Source: an uncultured Pseudogracilibacillus sp. | GTDB lineage: Bacteria; Bacillota; Bacilli; Bacillales; Amphibacillaceae | Direction of reading: 5' to 3' | NCBI GenBank assembly: GCA_937960785.1 | Contig: CALGOZ010000138.1 | Span: 1-6,111, forward strand | DNA length: 6,111 bases | In this document: positions 1-5,806 of the stretch, one piece after another | How positions within the stretch are numbered: the first letter of the stretch is position 1 | Layout of the letters: each line of letters begins with the position of its first letter | Notes under the pieces: model-generated | Told to the model about the DNA's origin: nothing | The model's input: the letters and a program-made list of their open reading frames with translations, nothing else | Databases searched by the model: none | Position numbers and translations under genes: made by a program

Positions 1-208
1 CGCCCTACCGAGTAAGTCTATAGACAAAAGTACTTCAGCTTACACAATGGAACGCCCTACCGAGTAAGTATATACACAAAAGCATTTCAGCTTACACAGC
101 AGAGCGCTCCACCGAGTAAGTCTACGAACAAAAGCATTTCAACTTACCCAATGAAAGTCCTGATTAGGTAGGTCAATAAACAAAGCTCATAAAACCTACC
201 TAGATGCG
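1..208. repeat. Tandem array of ~52-bp palindromic repeats (left)
   Basis: Four head-to-tail units lie at 1-52, 53-104, 105-156 and 157-208. Units 1-3 are clearly alike: each has a block close to CTACCGAGTAAGT, a central block close to ACAAAAGCATTTCA, and an end block close to CTTACACAATG. Unit 4 is diverged but keeps the spacing and the ACAAA core. GTAAG and CTTAC can pair within a unit. Across unit junctions (39-68 and 91-120) they form the ends of a 30-nt imperfect palindrome; at 91-120 its centre is the self-complementary GAGCGCTC. The array begins at base 1 and probably continues outside the window. No coding potential is evident. The same family recurs at the right end. Function unknown. 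Confidence 0.85.
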
Positions 209-370
209 GGCAGGGATTAGATAAATTTCCAATAAAACTCCCCTAATATAAAGATGATAAGTTACTTTTCATTTAGACTTTCACAAAAGAAAGATACATG
301 TTCCCTAATCGGCGTAAACTTAGAAGAGCATACCACGAAAATAAATAAAAAATTCCCCAAACAGAATAAA
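209..370. other. Gene-free AT-rich spacer
   Basis: I see no convincing gene, RNA or promoter here. An open frame of 57 codons starts at ATG 254, but it has no Shine-Dalgarno sequence and runs through the terminator at 371-411. It is not called as a gene. Confidence 0.5.
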
Positions 371-411
371 GATGGACTGAGCTTCCACATAGTAAGGAAA
401 TTCAGTCCATC
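371..411 (-). terminator. Intrinsic terminator of the EAL-HDOD gene
   Basis: A perfect 10-bp inverted repeat has arms GATGGACTGA (371-380) and TCAGTCCATC (402-411). An inner TTCC (383-386) / GGAA (396-399) pairing extends the stem. Read on the minus strand, the hairpin lies about 50 nt after the stop codon and is followed by TTTATTCTGTTT, a moderate rather than pure U tract. It fits the 3' end of the minus-strand gene ending at 464. Confidence 0.7.
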
Positions 412-463
412 GATTCATTTGAGCTAAGCTTCATCCTAGCTTGCTTTGTTATTTTATAATTTA

Positions 464-1708
464 TTAATCAAACATCGTCGCCCATTGATGCGCCTTTTGG
501 ACAAATTGAGCAACCGTCTGCGCCTTAAGACCAAGAACTTCTAAATGCTCCTCATCAATTCGCCCATCTAAAGATTCTAACATAGTAACTAAATCTAAAT
601 AAGGAGTTATTTCCGTCTCCTCGCCTAATAAAGTCGCTGTAATCTTATCAGATAAGGATAGTTCCGGAACAATATATTCTATCTCACTTTGCATAATTAA
701 ATCGATTAAGGAAAAAAGACCAGCTAAGAAAAATTCATCCGCATTAGGTTTTCGTTTATGTTGAGCAATTAATTCAATTAATTTCGCTCGAACTAGGGAG
801 CGTTCGATCAATGCTTTCTCACGGCCACGACCTTCGCCGATTCCTAAATCTCGTAAAATTAAGATTCGTAACCAACGCTTCGCCTCGCGCAAACCCATTA
901 ACATTATCGCTTGTTGAATGGAAGTTACTTGATGTGGAATTTCAAAAGTTAATGAGTTTATATACCGAAGCAGCTTGTATGATAACGAAACATCCCGCAT
1001 AAAAAGCTTACTTAATTTATCAATATTAGGTTCTTTCTCATTAAACTCTTTCAATAGTTGGAAATGTAACAAATAGTTCGGTGGAATTTCCTTACCTTTA
1101 ATTACTTGAGGTCGTGAATAATGATAGCCTTGAAAAAGTAAGTACCCATTTTGTTCCGCTTCCTCATGCTCAACAGCGGACTCTATTTTCTCAGCTAAAA
1201 GGGTAATATTACGATACTTTTTTGCGAGGGATTCTATTTGCCTTCGTTCGTGTGCCTCCGTATTTAGAAAATCAACTTTCACAAAATTTACTTTTTCAAA
1301 CAATTCTGGTATGATTGCCTCTTCGTCAATTCGTCGCAATGAAAAGTCATCTAAGGCTATTTTAAAACCCTTTTTACGTAATTTCCCCAACGTCGCAATC
1401 ACTTCGTCCGTAAACTCAATATCTTCTAACAACTCGATAATGACAAAGCGGGAATCTAGCTGATCGATAATATCATCCTGTAATGATAATTGAGAAAAAT
1501 TTATAAACGACTTCGAACGTCCGACTAATCGATCAATCCCTATGGTTAAAAACGTGTTCACTAATAATTCTAAAGTTGCTTTTTCCGGATTAATCCCTTG
1601 GGGAAATGCATTATCGGGTCCGTCTCGGTATAAAAGTTCATAACCGAAAATATTCCCCGCCCGATCAAATATAGGTTGCCTTCCGACAAAGACGTTGAGC
1701 TCATCCAT
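464..1708 (-). CDS. EAL-HDOD signalling protein, YuxH-like
   Basis: A 414-aa cytoplasmic protein with an N-terminal EAL-like domain (about residues 5-205) and a C-terminal HDOD domain (about 214-385). This is the architecture of Bacillus YuxH, at about the same length. In EAL enzymes the domain hydrolyses cyclic di-GMP. Here the signature is ELL (Glu24) rather than EAL. Most other conserved acidic and polar positions are recognisable: Asn70 (INFS), Glu92 (ELLE), Asp120-Asp121 (DDF), Lys144 (KVD), Glu173 (AEKIE) and Gln193 (QGY). The catalytic loop normally reading DFGxGYSSL is replaced by DFSLRRIDEE, so phosphodiesterase activity is doubtful. The HDOD part has typical segments such as DVSLSYKLLRYIN and SIQQAIMLMGL. 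A GTG nine bases upstream (1717) gives 417 aa, but that GTG lies inside the Shine-Dalgarno sequence, so ATG 1708 is preferred. The gene has its own promoter and terminator. The function is probably regulatory and the partner is unknown. Family confidence is high; biochemical role is low. Confidence 0.93.
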   Translation of the reverse strand: MDELNVFVGRQPIFDRAGNIFGYELLYRDGPDNAFPQGINPEKATLELLVNTFLTIGIDRLVGRSKSFINFSQLSLQDDIIDQLDSRFVIIELLEDIEFTDEVIATLGKLRKKGFKIALDDFSLRRIDEEAIIPELFEKVNFVKVDFLNTEAHERRQIESLAKKYRNITLLAEKIESAVEHEEAEQNGYLLFQGYHYSRPQVIKGKEIPPNYLLHFQLLKEFNEKEPNIDKLSKLFMRDVSLSYKLLRYINSLTFEIPHQVTSIQQAIMLMGLREAKRWLRILILRDLGIGEGRGREKALIERSLVRAKLIELIAQHKRKPNADEFFLAGLFSLIDLIMQSEIEYIVPELSLSDKITATLLGEETEITPYLDLVTMLESLDGRIDEEHLEVLGLKAQTVAQFVQKAHQWATMFD

Positions 1709-1713
1709 TTTTT

Positions 1714-1719
1714 TCACCT
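1714..1719 (-). promoter_or_regulatory. Shine-Dalgarno deciding the ATG 1708 start
   Basis: On the minus strand AGGTGA is followed by five A residues and then ATG at 1708. The upstream in-frame GTG (1717-1715) is part of this AGGTGA, and the bases before it (CATTTAAGTAG) are a poor ribosome site. This argues for initiation at the ATG. Confidence 0.7.
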
Positions 1720-1736
1720 ACTTAAATGATGCGACG

Positions 1737-1772
1737 AACATAGTATTTCTTTCGATGTGCTATGCCTATGTT
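1737..1772 (-). repeat. Inverted repeat in the 5' leader of the EAL-HDOD gene
   Basis: The 7-bp perfect arms AACATAG (1737-1743) and CTATGTT (1766-1772) are separated by 22 nt. The distal arm coincides with the predicted transcription start. The repeat could be a 5'-terminal RNA stem or a protein-binding site; the long loop makes either tentative. Confidence 0.35.
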
Positions 1773-1778
1773 TTGTTT

Positions 1779-1807
1779 ATTATATATTTTTTCGACAAAA
1801 ATGTGAA
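1779..1807 (-). promoter_or_regulatory. Sigma-A-type promoter of the EAL-HDOD gene
   Basis: Read on the minus strand, a -35 box TTCACA (1807-1802, five of six consensus bases) and a perfect -10 box TATAAT (1784-1779) are separated by 17 bp. Transcription would start near 1772, giving a leader of about 60 nt. This is the best-matching promoter in the window. Confidence 0.75.
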
Positions 1808-1901
1808 CTAATGACTTATTATTCTAATACAAAATGAGCAATTTTACTTATAAAGTTATATATATTTGGAAAATTTTCTTCCTGTTTGCAACAAAACAAA
1901 C

Positions 1902-1950
1902 AAAAAAACGATTGGATCTCACGCTTTTGAATGTGAGCCAATCGTTTTTT
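1902..1950 (-). terminator. Strong, probably bidirectional terminator after the YceI gene
   Basis: A long stem pairs CGATTGG and CTCAC (left arm, with a two-base AT bulge between them) with GTGAG and CCAATCG (right arm), around a loop of about 10 nt. A-rich sequence flanks one side and T-rich sequence the other, so a T run follows the hairpin on either strand. On the minus strand it starts 7 nt after the YceI stop codon and insulates the EAL-HDOD gene, which has its own promoter downstream of it. Confidence 0.92.
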
Positions 1951-1956
1951 AATGCT

Positions 1957-2484
1957 TTAGGAAGCTGGGTTCACTTGTAAATCAATTTGAATCTTCACAT
2001 CATCACCTACGAGAACGCCACCCGTTTCTAACGCTTGGTTCCAAGTTAGGCCAAATTCTTTACGGGAAATTGTCGTGCTCGCCTCAAAACCGACAACCTC
2101 AACACCCCAAGGGTTCGTTCCTTCACCTAAATACTCAACGTCGAAAGTTGTTTCTTTCGTTACATCTTTGATCGTTAAGTTCCCGGTTAATTCGTACTGA
2201 TTGTCACCGACTTTTTTAATATTTGTCGATTCGAAAGTCATGTTCGGATACTTTTCCGCTTCGAAAAAGTCAGCTGAGCGTAAATGATTATCACGGTCTT
2301 CATTGTTCGTTGAAATTGAATCGATTCCTACGCGAAAATTAATTTTCGTATTTTCTAACTCGCGTGGGTCCCCTTCAATTGTACCTTCCATATCACTAAA
2401 ATTTCCACGTACTTTCGATACCATCATATGCTTAATTTCAAAACCTACGTTCGTATGAGTTACATCTACATTCCACTTACTCAT
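1957..2484 (-). CDS. YceI-family (lipid/polyisoprenoid-binding-like) protein
   Basis: A 175-aa protein covering the whole YceI-like domain, a lipocalin-like beta barrel known in other members to bind long-chain isoprenoids. Recognisable segments are WNVDVTHTNVGFEIKHM near the start, KVRGNF (residues 24-29), the RDNHLRSADFF block (64-74) followed by KYPNMTFES, LTGNLTIKDVTK (99-110), NPWG (124-127), and the late ISRKEFGLTWN block (139-149). No signal peptide or membrane segment is visible, so it should be cytoplasmic, unlike the periplasmic E. coli YceI; the B. subtilis gene called yceI is unrelated. The start is well supported by AAGGAGAGG at 2498-2490, 5 nt before ATG 2484. It is a single-gene unit with its own promoter and terminator. 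The ligand and biological role cannot be told from sequence. Confidence 0.95.
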   Translation of the reverse strand: MSKWNVDVTHTNVGFEIKHMMVSKVRGNFSDMEGTIEGDPRELENTKINFRVGIDSISTNNEDRDNHLRSADFFEAEKYPNMTFESTNIKKVGDNQYELTGNLTIKDVTKETTFDVEYLGEGTNPWGVEVVGFEASTTISRKEFGLTWNQALETGGVLVGDDVKIQIDLQVNPAS

Positions 2485-2543
2485 GAATACCTCTCCTTTT
2501 CATTTGTTTCGAATCCGTTTATCTCGAATTCAATTTATTTATT

Positions 2544-2572
2544 ACTTTAATATGTTTTTCTTCTTACGTCAA
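2544..2572 (-). promoter_or_regulatory. Putative promoter of the YceI gene
   Basis: On the minus strand a -35 box TTGACG (2572-2567, five of six consensus) lies exactly 17 bp from a -10 box TAAAGT (2549-2544, four of six). Transcription would start near 2537, giving a leader of about 50 nt before the strong ribosome site. Confidence 0.55.
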
Positions 2573-2702
2573 ATTGTTAGCTCACTGTTTATTTTTGCGC
2601 ATTTTTTTATAAAAAATTCCTATAAATTTAGTCGAAAATAATTATCCTAAACTATATATAGCAATAACTAGCTTCCTATTACAATTCATAGATTATAGTT
2701 AA

Positions 2703-2728
2703 AAATGCATATTTAAATATATGCATTT
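2703..2728. repeat. Perfect inverted repeat upstream of the LysM-NlpC/P60 promoter
   Basis: The arms AAATGCATAT (2703-2712) and ATATGCATTT (2719-2728) are exact reverse complements around the 6-nt centre TTAAAT. The element lies about 25 bp upstream of the -10 box and so overlaps or adjoins the -35 zone, a plausible operator position. No T run follows, so it is not a terminator. The regulator is unknown. Confidence 0.55.
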
Positions 2729-2750
2729 AGTAGTTTATTATGTAAAAAAA

Positions 2751-2759
2751 TGCTATAAT
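2751..2759 (+). promoter_or_regulatory. Extended -10 promoter of the LysM-NlpC/P60 gene
   Basis: TGCTATAAT gives the extended -10 motif TGn followed by a perfect TATAAT (2754-2759). The -35 position at 17 bp spacing reads TAGTTT and is poor, as is common for extended -10 promoters. The start would be near 2766, with a leader of about 60 nt. A TGTAAA at 2741 resembles one half of a WalR site, but a second half at the right spacing is missing. Confidence 0.55.
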
Positions 2760-2828
2760 ATGTAGTACTCTAAAGCTACAGTAAAATATCGTATTTTGAT
2801 AGTTTATTAGGGGGAAAGGGTAGGTACT

Positions 2829-4067
2829 ATGGAAAAGAAAAAGCTTTTTATGTCCGTTACCGCTTCAGCTGTATTTGCTTCGTCTTTAATACAAGCACAA
2901 CCTGTAGACGCCGCATCATACACAGTACAAAAGGGTGACTCCTTATGGACGATCTCGCAACGATACAACACATCCGTCAATCAACTAAAGTCGTGGAACA
3001 ATCTAAAAAATGATCTAATTTATCCTAATCAAGTACTAAAAGTAGCAAAAAGCAGTAGTTCATCTACATCTAAATCAAGTTCTAATTCAAGCAAGGCAAG
3101 TACATACACAGTTAAAAAAGGTGACAACTTAAGCAAAATTGCCGCTGCTCATGGAATTTCATTAACGAATTTAATGAAATGGAACAATTTATCTACTACA
3201 TTAATTTTTCCAGGGGATAAATTAAAGGTAACCGCACCGAAAAGCAACTCTAACAGTAACAATAGTAGCAGTTCTAGCTCATCTAACGTTGCTTCAAGTG
3301 CTACAACTTATACTGTCAAATCCGGAGATACATTAAGTAAAATTGCTCTTTCTCACGGGGTATCCGTCAGCAATTTAAAAAAGTGGAACAATTTAAGTTC
3401 TGATTTAATTTTCCCAGGAGACAAATTAAGAGTTTCTAATAAAGGTTCAAGTTCATCTAGCAATAGTTCTTCCAACTCTTCAAGTTCATCAAGTAGTTCA
3501 AAAACCTATACTGTAAAAGCCGGAGATACGTTAAGTAAAATTGCTGCAGCTCATGGCATTTCTTTGAATAACTTGAAAAAGTGGAACAATATTACGTCTC
3601 ACTTAATTTACCCTGGAGAGCGTTTAATCGTAAATAAAGATGGAGTGTCAAGTAACAATAGTTCAAAAGACGATAGCGAAGCGAACGGAAACAGTGCTAT
3701 TAATGTTAATAAGTTAATCGATATTGCCAAGTCTGCCCTTGGTACAAAATACAAGTGGGCAGGAAGTAGCTTATCGACTGGCTTTGATTGTAGCGGATTT
3801 ATTTATTGGGCTTTTAAAGAGGCAGGTCACAATATCGGACGTCATTCGACAGACGGTTATTACAACCGTTCCTATATCGTAAACAAGCCTCAAAGAGGGG
3901 ATCTTGTATTTTTTGAAAATACGTATCGTAAAGGAATTTCCCATATGGGAATTTACCTCGGTAACGGTGAATTTATCCATGCGGGTAGCTCTTCGGGAGT
4001 AACGATTGCCAACGTCAATAGTTCTTATTGGCAAAAGCATTTCCATAGTTACAAACGTTTTTACTAG
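2829..4067 (+). CDS. Secreted peptidoglycan endopeptidase, 4xLysM + NlpC/P60 (LytE/CwlS-like)
   Basis: A 412-aa autolysin-type enzyme. Residues 1-29 form a Sec signal peptide (KKK n-region, hydrophobic core, likely cut near VDA-AS). Four LysM peptidoglycan-binding modules follow at 31-72, 93-134, 161-202 and 227-268, each starting YTV and ending in a PG- or PN-containing segment. They are joined by Ser/Asn-rich linkers (74-91, 138-158, 206-225, 274-289). The catalytic NlpC/P60 domain spans about 295-412, with Cys321 in GFDCSGF, His372 in SHMGIYLG and probable third residue His384 in FIHAG. Relatives of this design (B. subtilis LytE, LytF, CwlS) cut the D-gamma-Glu to meso-diaminopimelate bond in stem peptides at division sites and side walls. 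Length and four LysM modules are closest to CwlS, but orthology is not proven. AAAGGG (2815-2820) lies 8 nt before the ATG. It is a single-gene unit ended by the terminator at 4107-4147. Confidence 0.96.
   Translation: MEKKKLFMSVTASAVFASSLIQAQPVDAASYTVQKGDSLWTISQRYNTSVNQLKSWNNLKNDLIYPNQVLKVAKSSSSSTSKSSSNSSKASTYTVKKGDNLSKIAAAHGISLTNLMKWNNLSTTLIFPGDKLKVTAPKSNSNSNNSSSSSSSNVASSATTYTVKSGDTLSKIALSHGVSVSNLKKWNNLSSDLIFPGDKLRVSNKGSSSSSNSSSNSSSSSSSSKTYTVKAGDTLSKIAAAHGISLNNLKKWNNITSHLIYPGERLIVNKDGVSSNNSSKDDSEANGNSAINVNKLIDIAKSALGTKYKWAGSSLSTGFDCSGFIYWAFKEAGHNIGRHSTDGYYNRSYIVNKPQRGDLVFFENTYRKGISHMGIYLGNGEFIHAGSSSGVTIANVNSSYWQKHFHSYKRFY
3105..3632 (+). repeat. Repeated LysM module coding units within the endopeptidase gene
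   Basis: LysM modules 2, 3 and 4 are encoded at 3105-3230, 3309-3434 and 3507-3632. All three are 42 residues and share the GDxLSKIA and KWNN cores. Modules 2 and 4 agree at 30 of 42 positions; module 1 (2919-3044) agrees with module 2 at only about 20 of 42. This suggests internal duplication of a linker-LysM unit after module 1 diverged. Confidence 0.75.
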
Positions 4068-4106
4068 TATCTTTTGTTAATGTAAAAGCTAAATACCTTC
4101 TGAAAG

Positions 4107-4147
4107 AAACCGGATAAGGTCGTTTAACGACTTTTGTCCGGTTTTTT
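4107..4147 (+). terminator. Strong intrinsic terminator of the LysM-NlpC/P60 gene
   Basis: A stem of about 17 pairs joins AAACCGGATAAGG plus TCGT on the left with ACGAC plus TTTTGTCCGGTTT on the right. It has one bulged T, two G-T wobbles and a tiny TTA loop. A run of six T (4142-4147) follows directly. It lies 40 nt after the stop codon and separates this gene from the MFS gene. Confidence 0.93.
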
Positions 4148-4226
4148 ATTATGGTAAATTTCCTTAAACTTGAAATTTTAGTTTTCGTCGCTCGGCCACT
4201 CGTCATAGGATATCTATTTTTTCAAA

Positions 4227-4246
4227 GCATATAATATGCCTAGGCA
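4227..4246 (+). promoter_or_regulatory. Possible MFS-gene promoter with overlapping palindromes
   Basis: A perfect -10 box TATAAT (4230-4235) lies inside the 13-nt palindrome GCATAT-A-ATATGC (4227-4239). This overlaps a second, 10-nt perfect palindrome TGCCTAGGCA (4237-4246) that would cover the transcription start (about 4242). No good -35 box is visible at 16-18 bp spacing, so the promoter may need an activator or may not be real. The leader would be about 90 nt. The palindromes are placed as a repressor operator would be. Confidence 0.4.
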
Positions 4247-4316
4247 AAAAAATATACTTTTACGACATTTTACGTTACATTTAAAGTGCTTTCTATATAC
4301 ATTATGGGGTATTTTT

Positions 4317-4324
4317 GAGAGGAG
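4317..4324 (+). promoter_or_regulatory. Shine-Dalgarno deciding the TTG start of the MFS gene
   Basis: GAGAGGAG is followed by a 7-nt spacer (TTTTACA) and TTG at 4332. The open frame extends upstream to 4236, but no ribosome site precedes that position, and the extra 32 residues do not look like an MFS N-terminus. Confidence 0.8.
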
Positions 4325-4331
4325 TTTTACA

Positions 4332-5609
4332 TTGGCAAAAACGATAGAGGAAATTGCACAATCAGACAAAAAGACAGAGAAACTATATAAAAAGACGTTG
4401 ATCGTCGTTGTTATAGCTCAAATTTTTGGAGGGGCTGGTTTAGCTGCTGGAATTACAGTTGGGGCTTTAATCGCGAAAGATATGCTAGGTTCAGCTAGTT
4501 TTGCTGGCGTACCTGCTGCACTTTTTACCCTTGGTTCAGCTTTATCAGCTTATCTTGTCGGACGCGCTTCTCAACGATTAGGTCGTCGTCTTGGTTTGTC
4601 GCTCGGTTTTTTAGCGGGTAGTATCGGGGCAATCGGGGTAATTACTGCGACAATTTTACAAAATATCGTCCTTTTATTTATTTCTTTATTTGTATATGGT
4701 GCTGGTACATCGACAAATTTACAAGTCCGTTATGCTGGTGCTGATCTTGCGAAGGAATCTCAACGAGCAACAGCGGTTAGTATCGCGATGGTCGCAACAA
4801 CCTTTGGAGCAGTAGCTGGGCCGAATATGGTCACTCCGATGGGCAAGGTTGCCGAATTAGTCAATGTGCCTCCTTTAGCGGGTACGTTTATTTTGGCTGC
4901 TTTTGCTTACGGTTTAGCTGGTCTTACTTTATTCATTTATATGCGACCGGATCCTTTCCTAGTAGCTAAAAAAATCGACGAGTTGCGAAAGGATAAAGTA
5001 AAGACAGAAATTAAAGTAGATGAAGAAACAGCGCAAGAGTCAATTCAACGGGTCGGGGTTATTGTTGGTGCTTTTGTGCTTGTTTTATCTCATATTGTGA
5101 TGGTTGCAATAATGACGATGACCCCTGTTCATATGGAAGAGCATGAAACTGGGCTTACCGCAATCGGGTTAGTGATTGGCCTTCATATTGCTGCGATGTA
5201 TTTACCTTCCATTGTCACGGGACGTCTAGTCGATACGATTGGACGTACGAAAATGGTCGTCGCTTCAGCAGTTACTTTAGCCATTTCTGGTGTAATGGCC
5301 GCCTATGTTCCTGGTGGTTCTTTATTTTGGATGGCAACAGCCCTTATTTTACTCGGAATTGGCTGGAACTTCGGTTTAATTAGTGGGACTGCAATTATCG
5401 TCGATTCAACAACAATGGCCAACCGAGCAAAAACTCAAGGATCCGTTGATGTATGGGTAGCTCTAGGTGGAACAGCTGGCACGTTACTCTCTGGCATTGT
5501 CGTCGCAAGCTCTAGTTATGCTTATCTCGGACTTCTTGGCACTTTAATTGCGTTACTTTTACTTCCACTTATTTATTGGCAATGGCTAAAGACAAGAACT
5601 ACTAACTAA
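4332..5609 (+). CDS. MFS transporter, drug-efflux-like, TTG start
   Basis: A 425-aa integral membrane protein with about 12 predicted transmembrane helices: roughly 22-44, 60-77, 89-108, 110-132, 147-168, 181-204, then a charged cytoplasmic loop 205-240, then 241-263, 277-296, 307-325, 330-352, 370-391 and 396-418. Two copies of the MFS loop motif are visible, GRASQRLGRR (about 78-87) and GRLVDTIGRTK (about 298-308), one in each half. A GAVAGP segment (159-164) resembles antiporter motif C of proton-coupled drug exporters. The N-terminal tail is short, charged and cytoplasmic. The substrate cannot be deduced; efflux of a small molecule is the family-based guess. A strong terminator upstream makes it an independent unit, with palindromes at its possible promoter. 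The nearest convincing terminator is about 200 nt after the stop, giving an unusually long 3' untranslated region. Confidence 0.93.
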   Translation: MAKTIEEIAQSDKKTEKLYKKTLIVVVIAQIFGGAGLAAGITVGALIAKDMLGSASFAGVPAALFTLGSALSAYLVGRASQRLGRRLGLSLGFLAGSIGAIGVITATILQNIVLLFISLFVYGAGTSTNLQVRYAGADLAKESQRATAVSIAMVATTFGAVAGPNMVTPMGKVAELVNVPPLAGTFILAAFAYGLAGLTLFIYMRPDPFLVAKKIDELRKDKVKTEIKVDEETAQESIQRVGVIVGAFVLVLSHIVMVAIMTMTPVHMEEHETGLTAIGLVIGLHIAAMYLPSIVTGRLVDTIGRTKMVVASAVTLAISGVMAAYVPGGSLFWMATALILLGIGWNFGLISGTAIIVDSTTMANRAKTQGSVDVWVALGGTAGTLLSGIVVASSSYAYLGLLGTLIALLLLPLIYWQWLKTRTTN

Positions 5610-5663
5610 AAAATTTAATTTCTTTAGTTATGAAGCTAAACAGACATGTAGCAAGGTCAATAC

Positions 5664-5796
5664 AAAATCTATTAATCGTAAGTCTGATACCCTAGAGACC
5701 CTTCTATTCCGCGCTCGAGGTAAGGAAACATTTATTCCGTTCGTGAATCTGATACAACTAGAGACCCTTCTATTCCACCAATAGAAAATCTATTAA
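5664..5796. repeat. Pair of 28-29 bp direct repeats with flanking 12-bp repeats
   Basis: Copies at 5683-5710 and 5748-5776 share TCTGATAC, then a 2-3 base variable spot, then CTAGAGACCCTTCTATTCC. Their starts are 65 bp apart. The 12-mer AAAATCTATTAA brackets the pair (5664-5675 and 5785-5796). After the second copy, TTCTATT (5768-5774) and AATAGAA (5780-5786) form a 7-bp hairpin with a 5-nt loop. There is no coding potential. The pair lies between the MFS stop and its terminator. Nature unknown: a short intergenic repeat or the remnant of a small mobile element. Confidence 0.8.
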
Positions 5797-5806
5797 ATAT
5801 AAATAA

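Larger units (their letters stand above)
2485..2828. other. Divergent AT-rich intergenic region
   Basis: This 344-bp gap separates the divergent YceI and LysM-NlpC/P60 genes. It contains the YceI ribosome site and promoter (minus strand), a perfect 10-bp inverted repeat at 2703-2728, and an extended -10 promoter for the plus-strand gene. The remainder (about 2573-2702) is very AT-rich, and I see no gene or RNA motif in it. Confidence 0.6.

Noticed and set aside
1..208. CRISPR array: ~30-nt palindromic repeats with ~22-nt spacers
   Set aside because: The would-be spacers are too short and resemble one another (shared ACAAAAG core), the repeats drift, and no cas genes are present.
254..427. 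57-codon open frame starting at ATG 254, plus strand
   Set aside because: It has no ribosome-binding site, shows no recognisable protein features, and reads through both arms of the terminator hairpin at 371-411.
811..1002. 63-codon plus-strand frame opposite the EAL-HDOD gene
   Set aside because: It lies wholly antisense within a well-supported gene and has no domain; a shadow frame.
1761..1770. Octamer TATGCCTA shared with the MFS promoter (4235-4242)
   Set aside because: A single 8-mer match in 6 kb without shared symmetry or position relative to the promoters is likely chance.
2632..2650. Fur-box-like sequence in the divergent intergenic region
   Set aside because: Only one half (AATTATC) fits; the rest is generic AT-rich sequence, and neither flanking gene suggests iron control.
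2741..2766. WalR-type binding site upstream of the autolysin gene
   Set aside because: TGTAAA at 2741 fits a half-site, but the second hexamer five bases later is GCTATA and does not match.
3771..4206. Minus-strand frames opposite the NlpC/P60 domain and its terminator
   Set aside because: They are antisense to conserved catalytic-domain codons and run across a strong terminator; shadow frames.
4236..4331. Upstream 32-residue extension of the MFS protein
   Set aside because: No ribosome site precedes 4236, whereas GAGAGGAG is ideally spaced before TTG 4332; the extension would also overlap the -10 region and palindromes.
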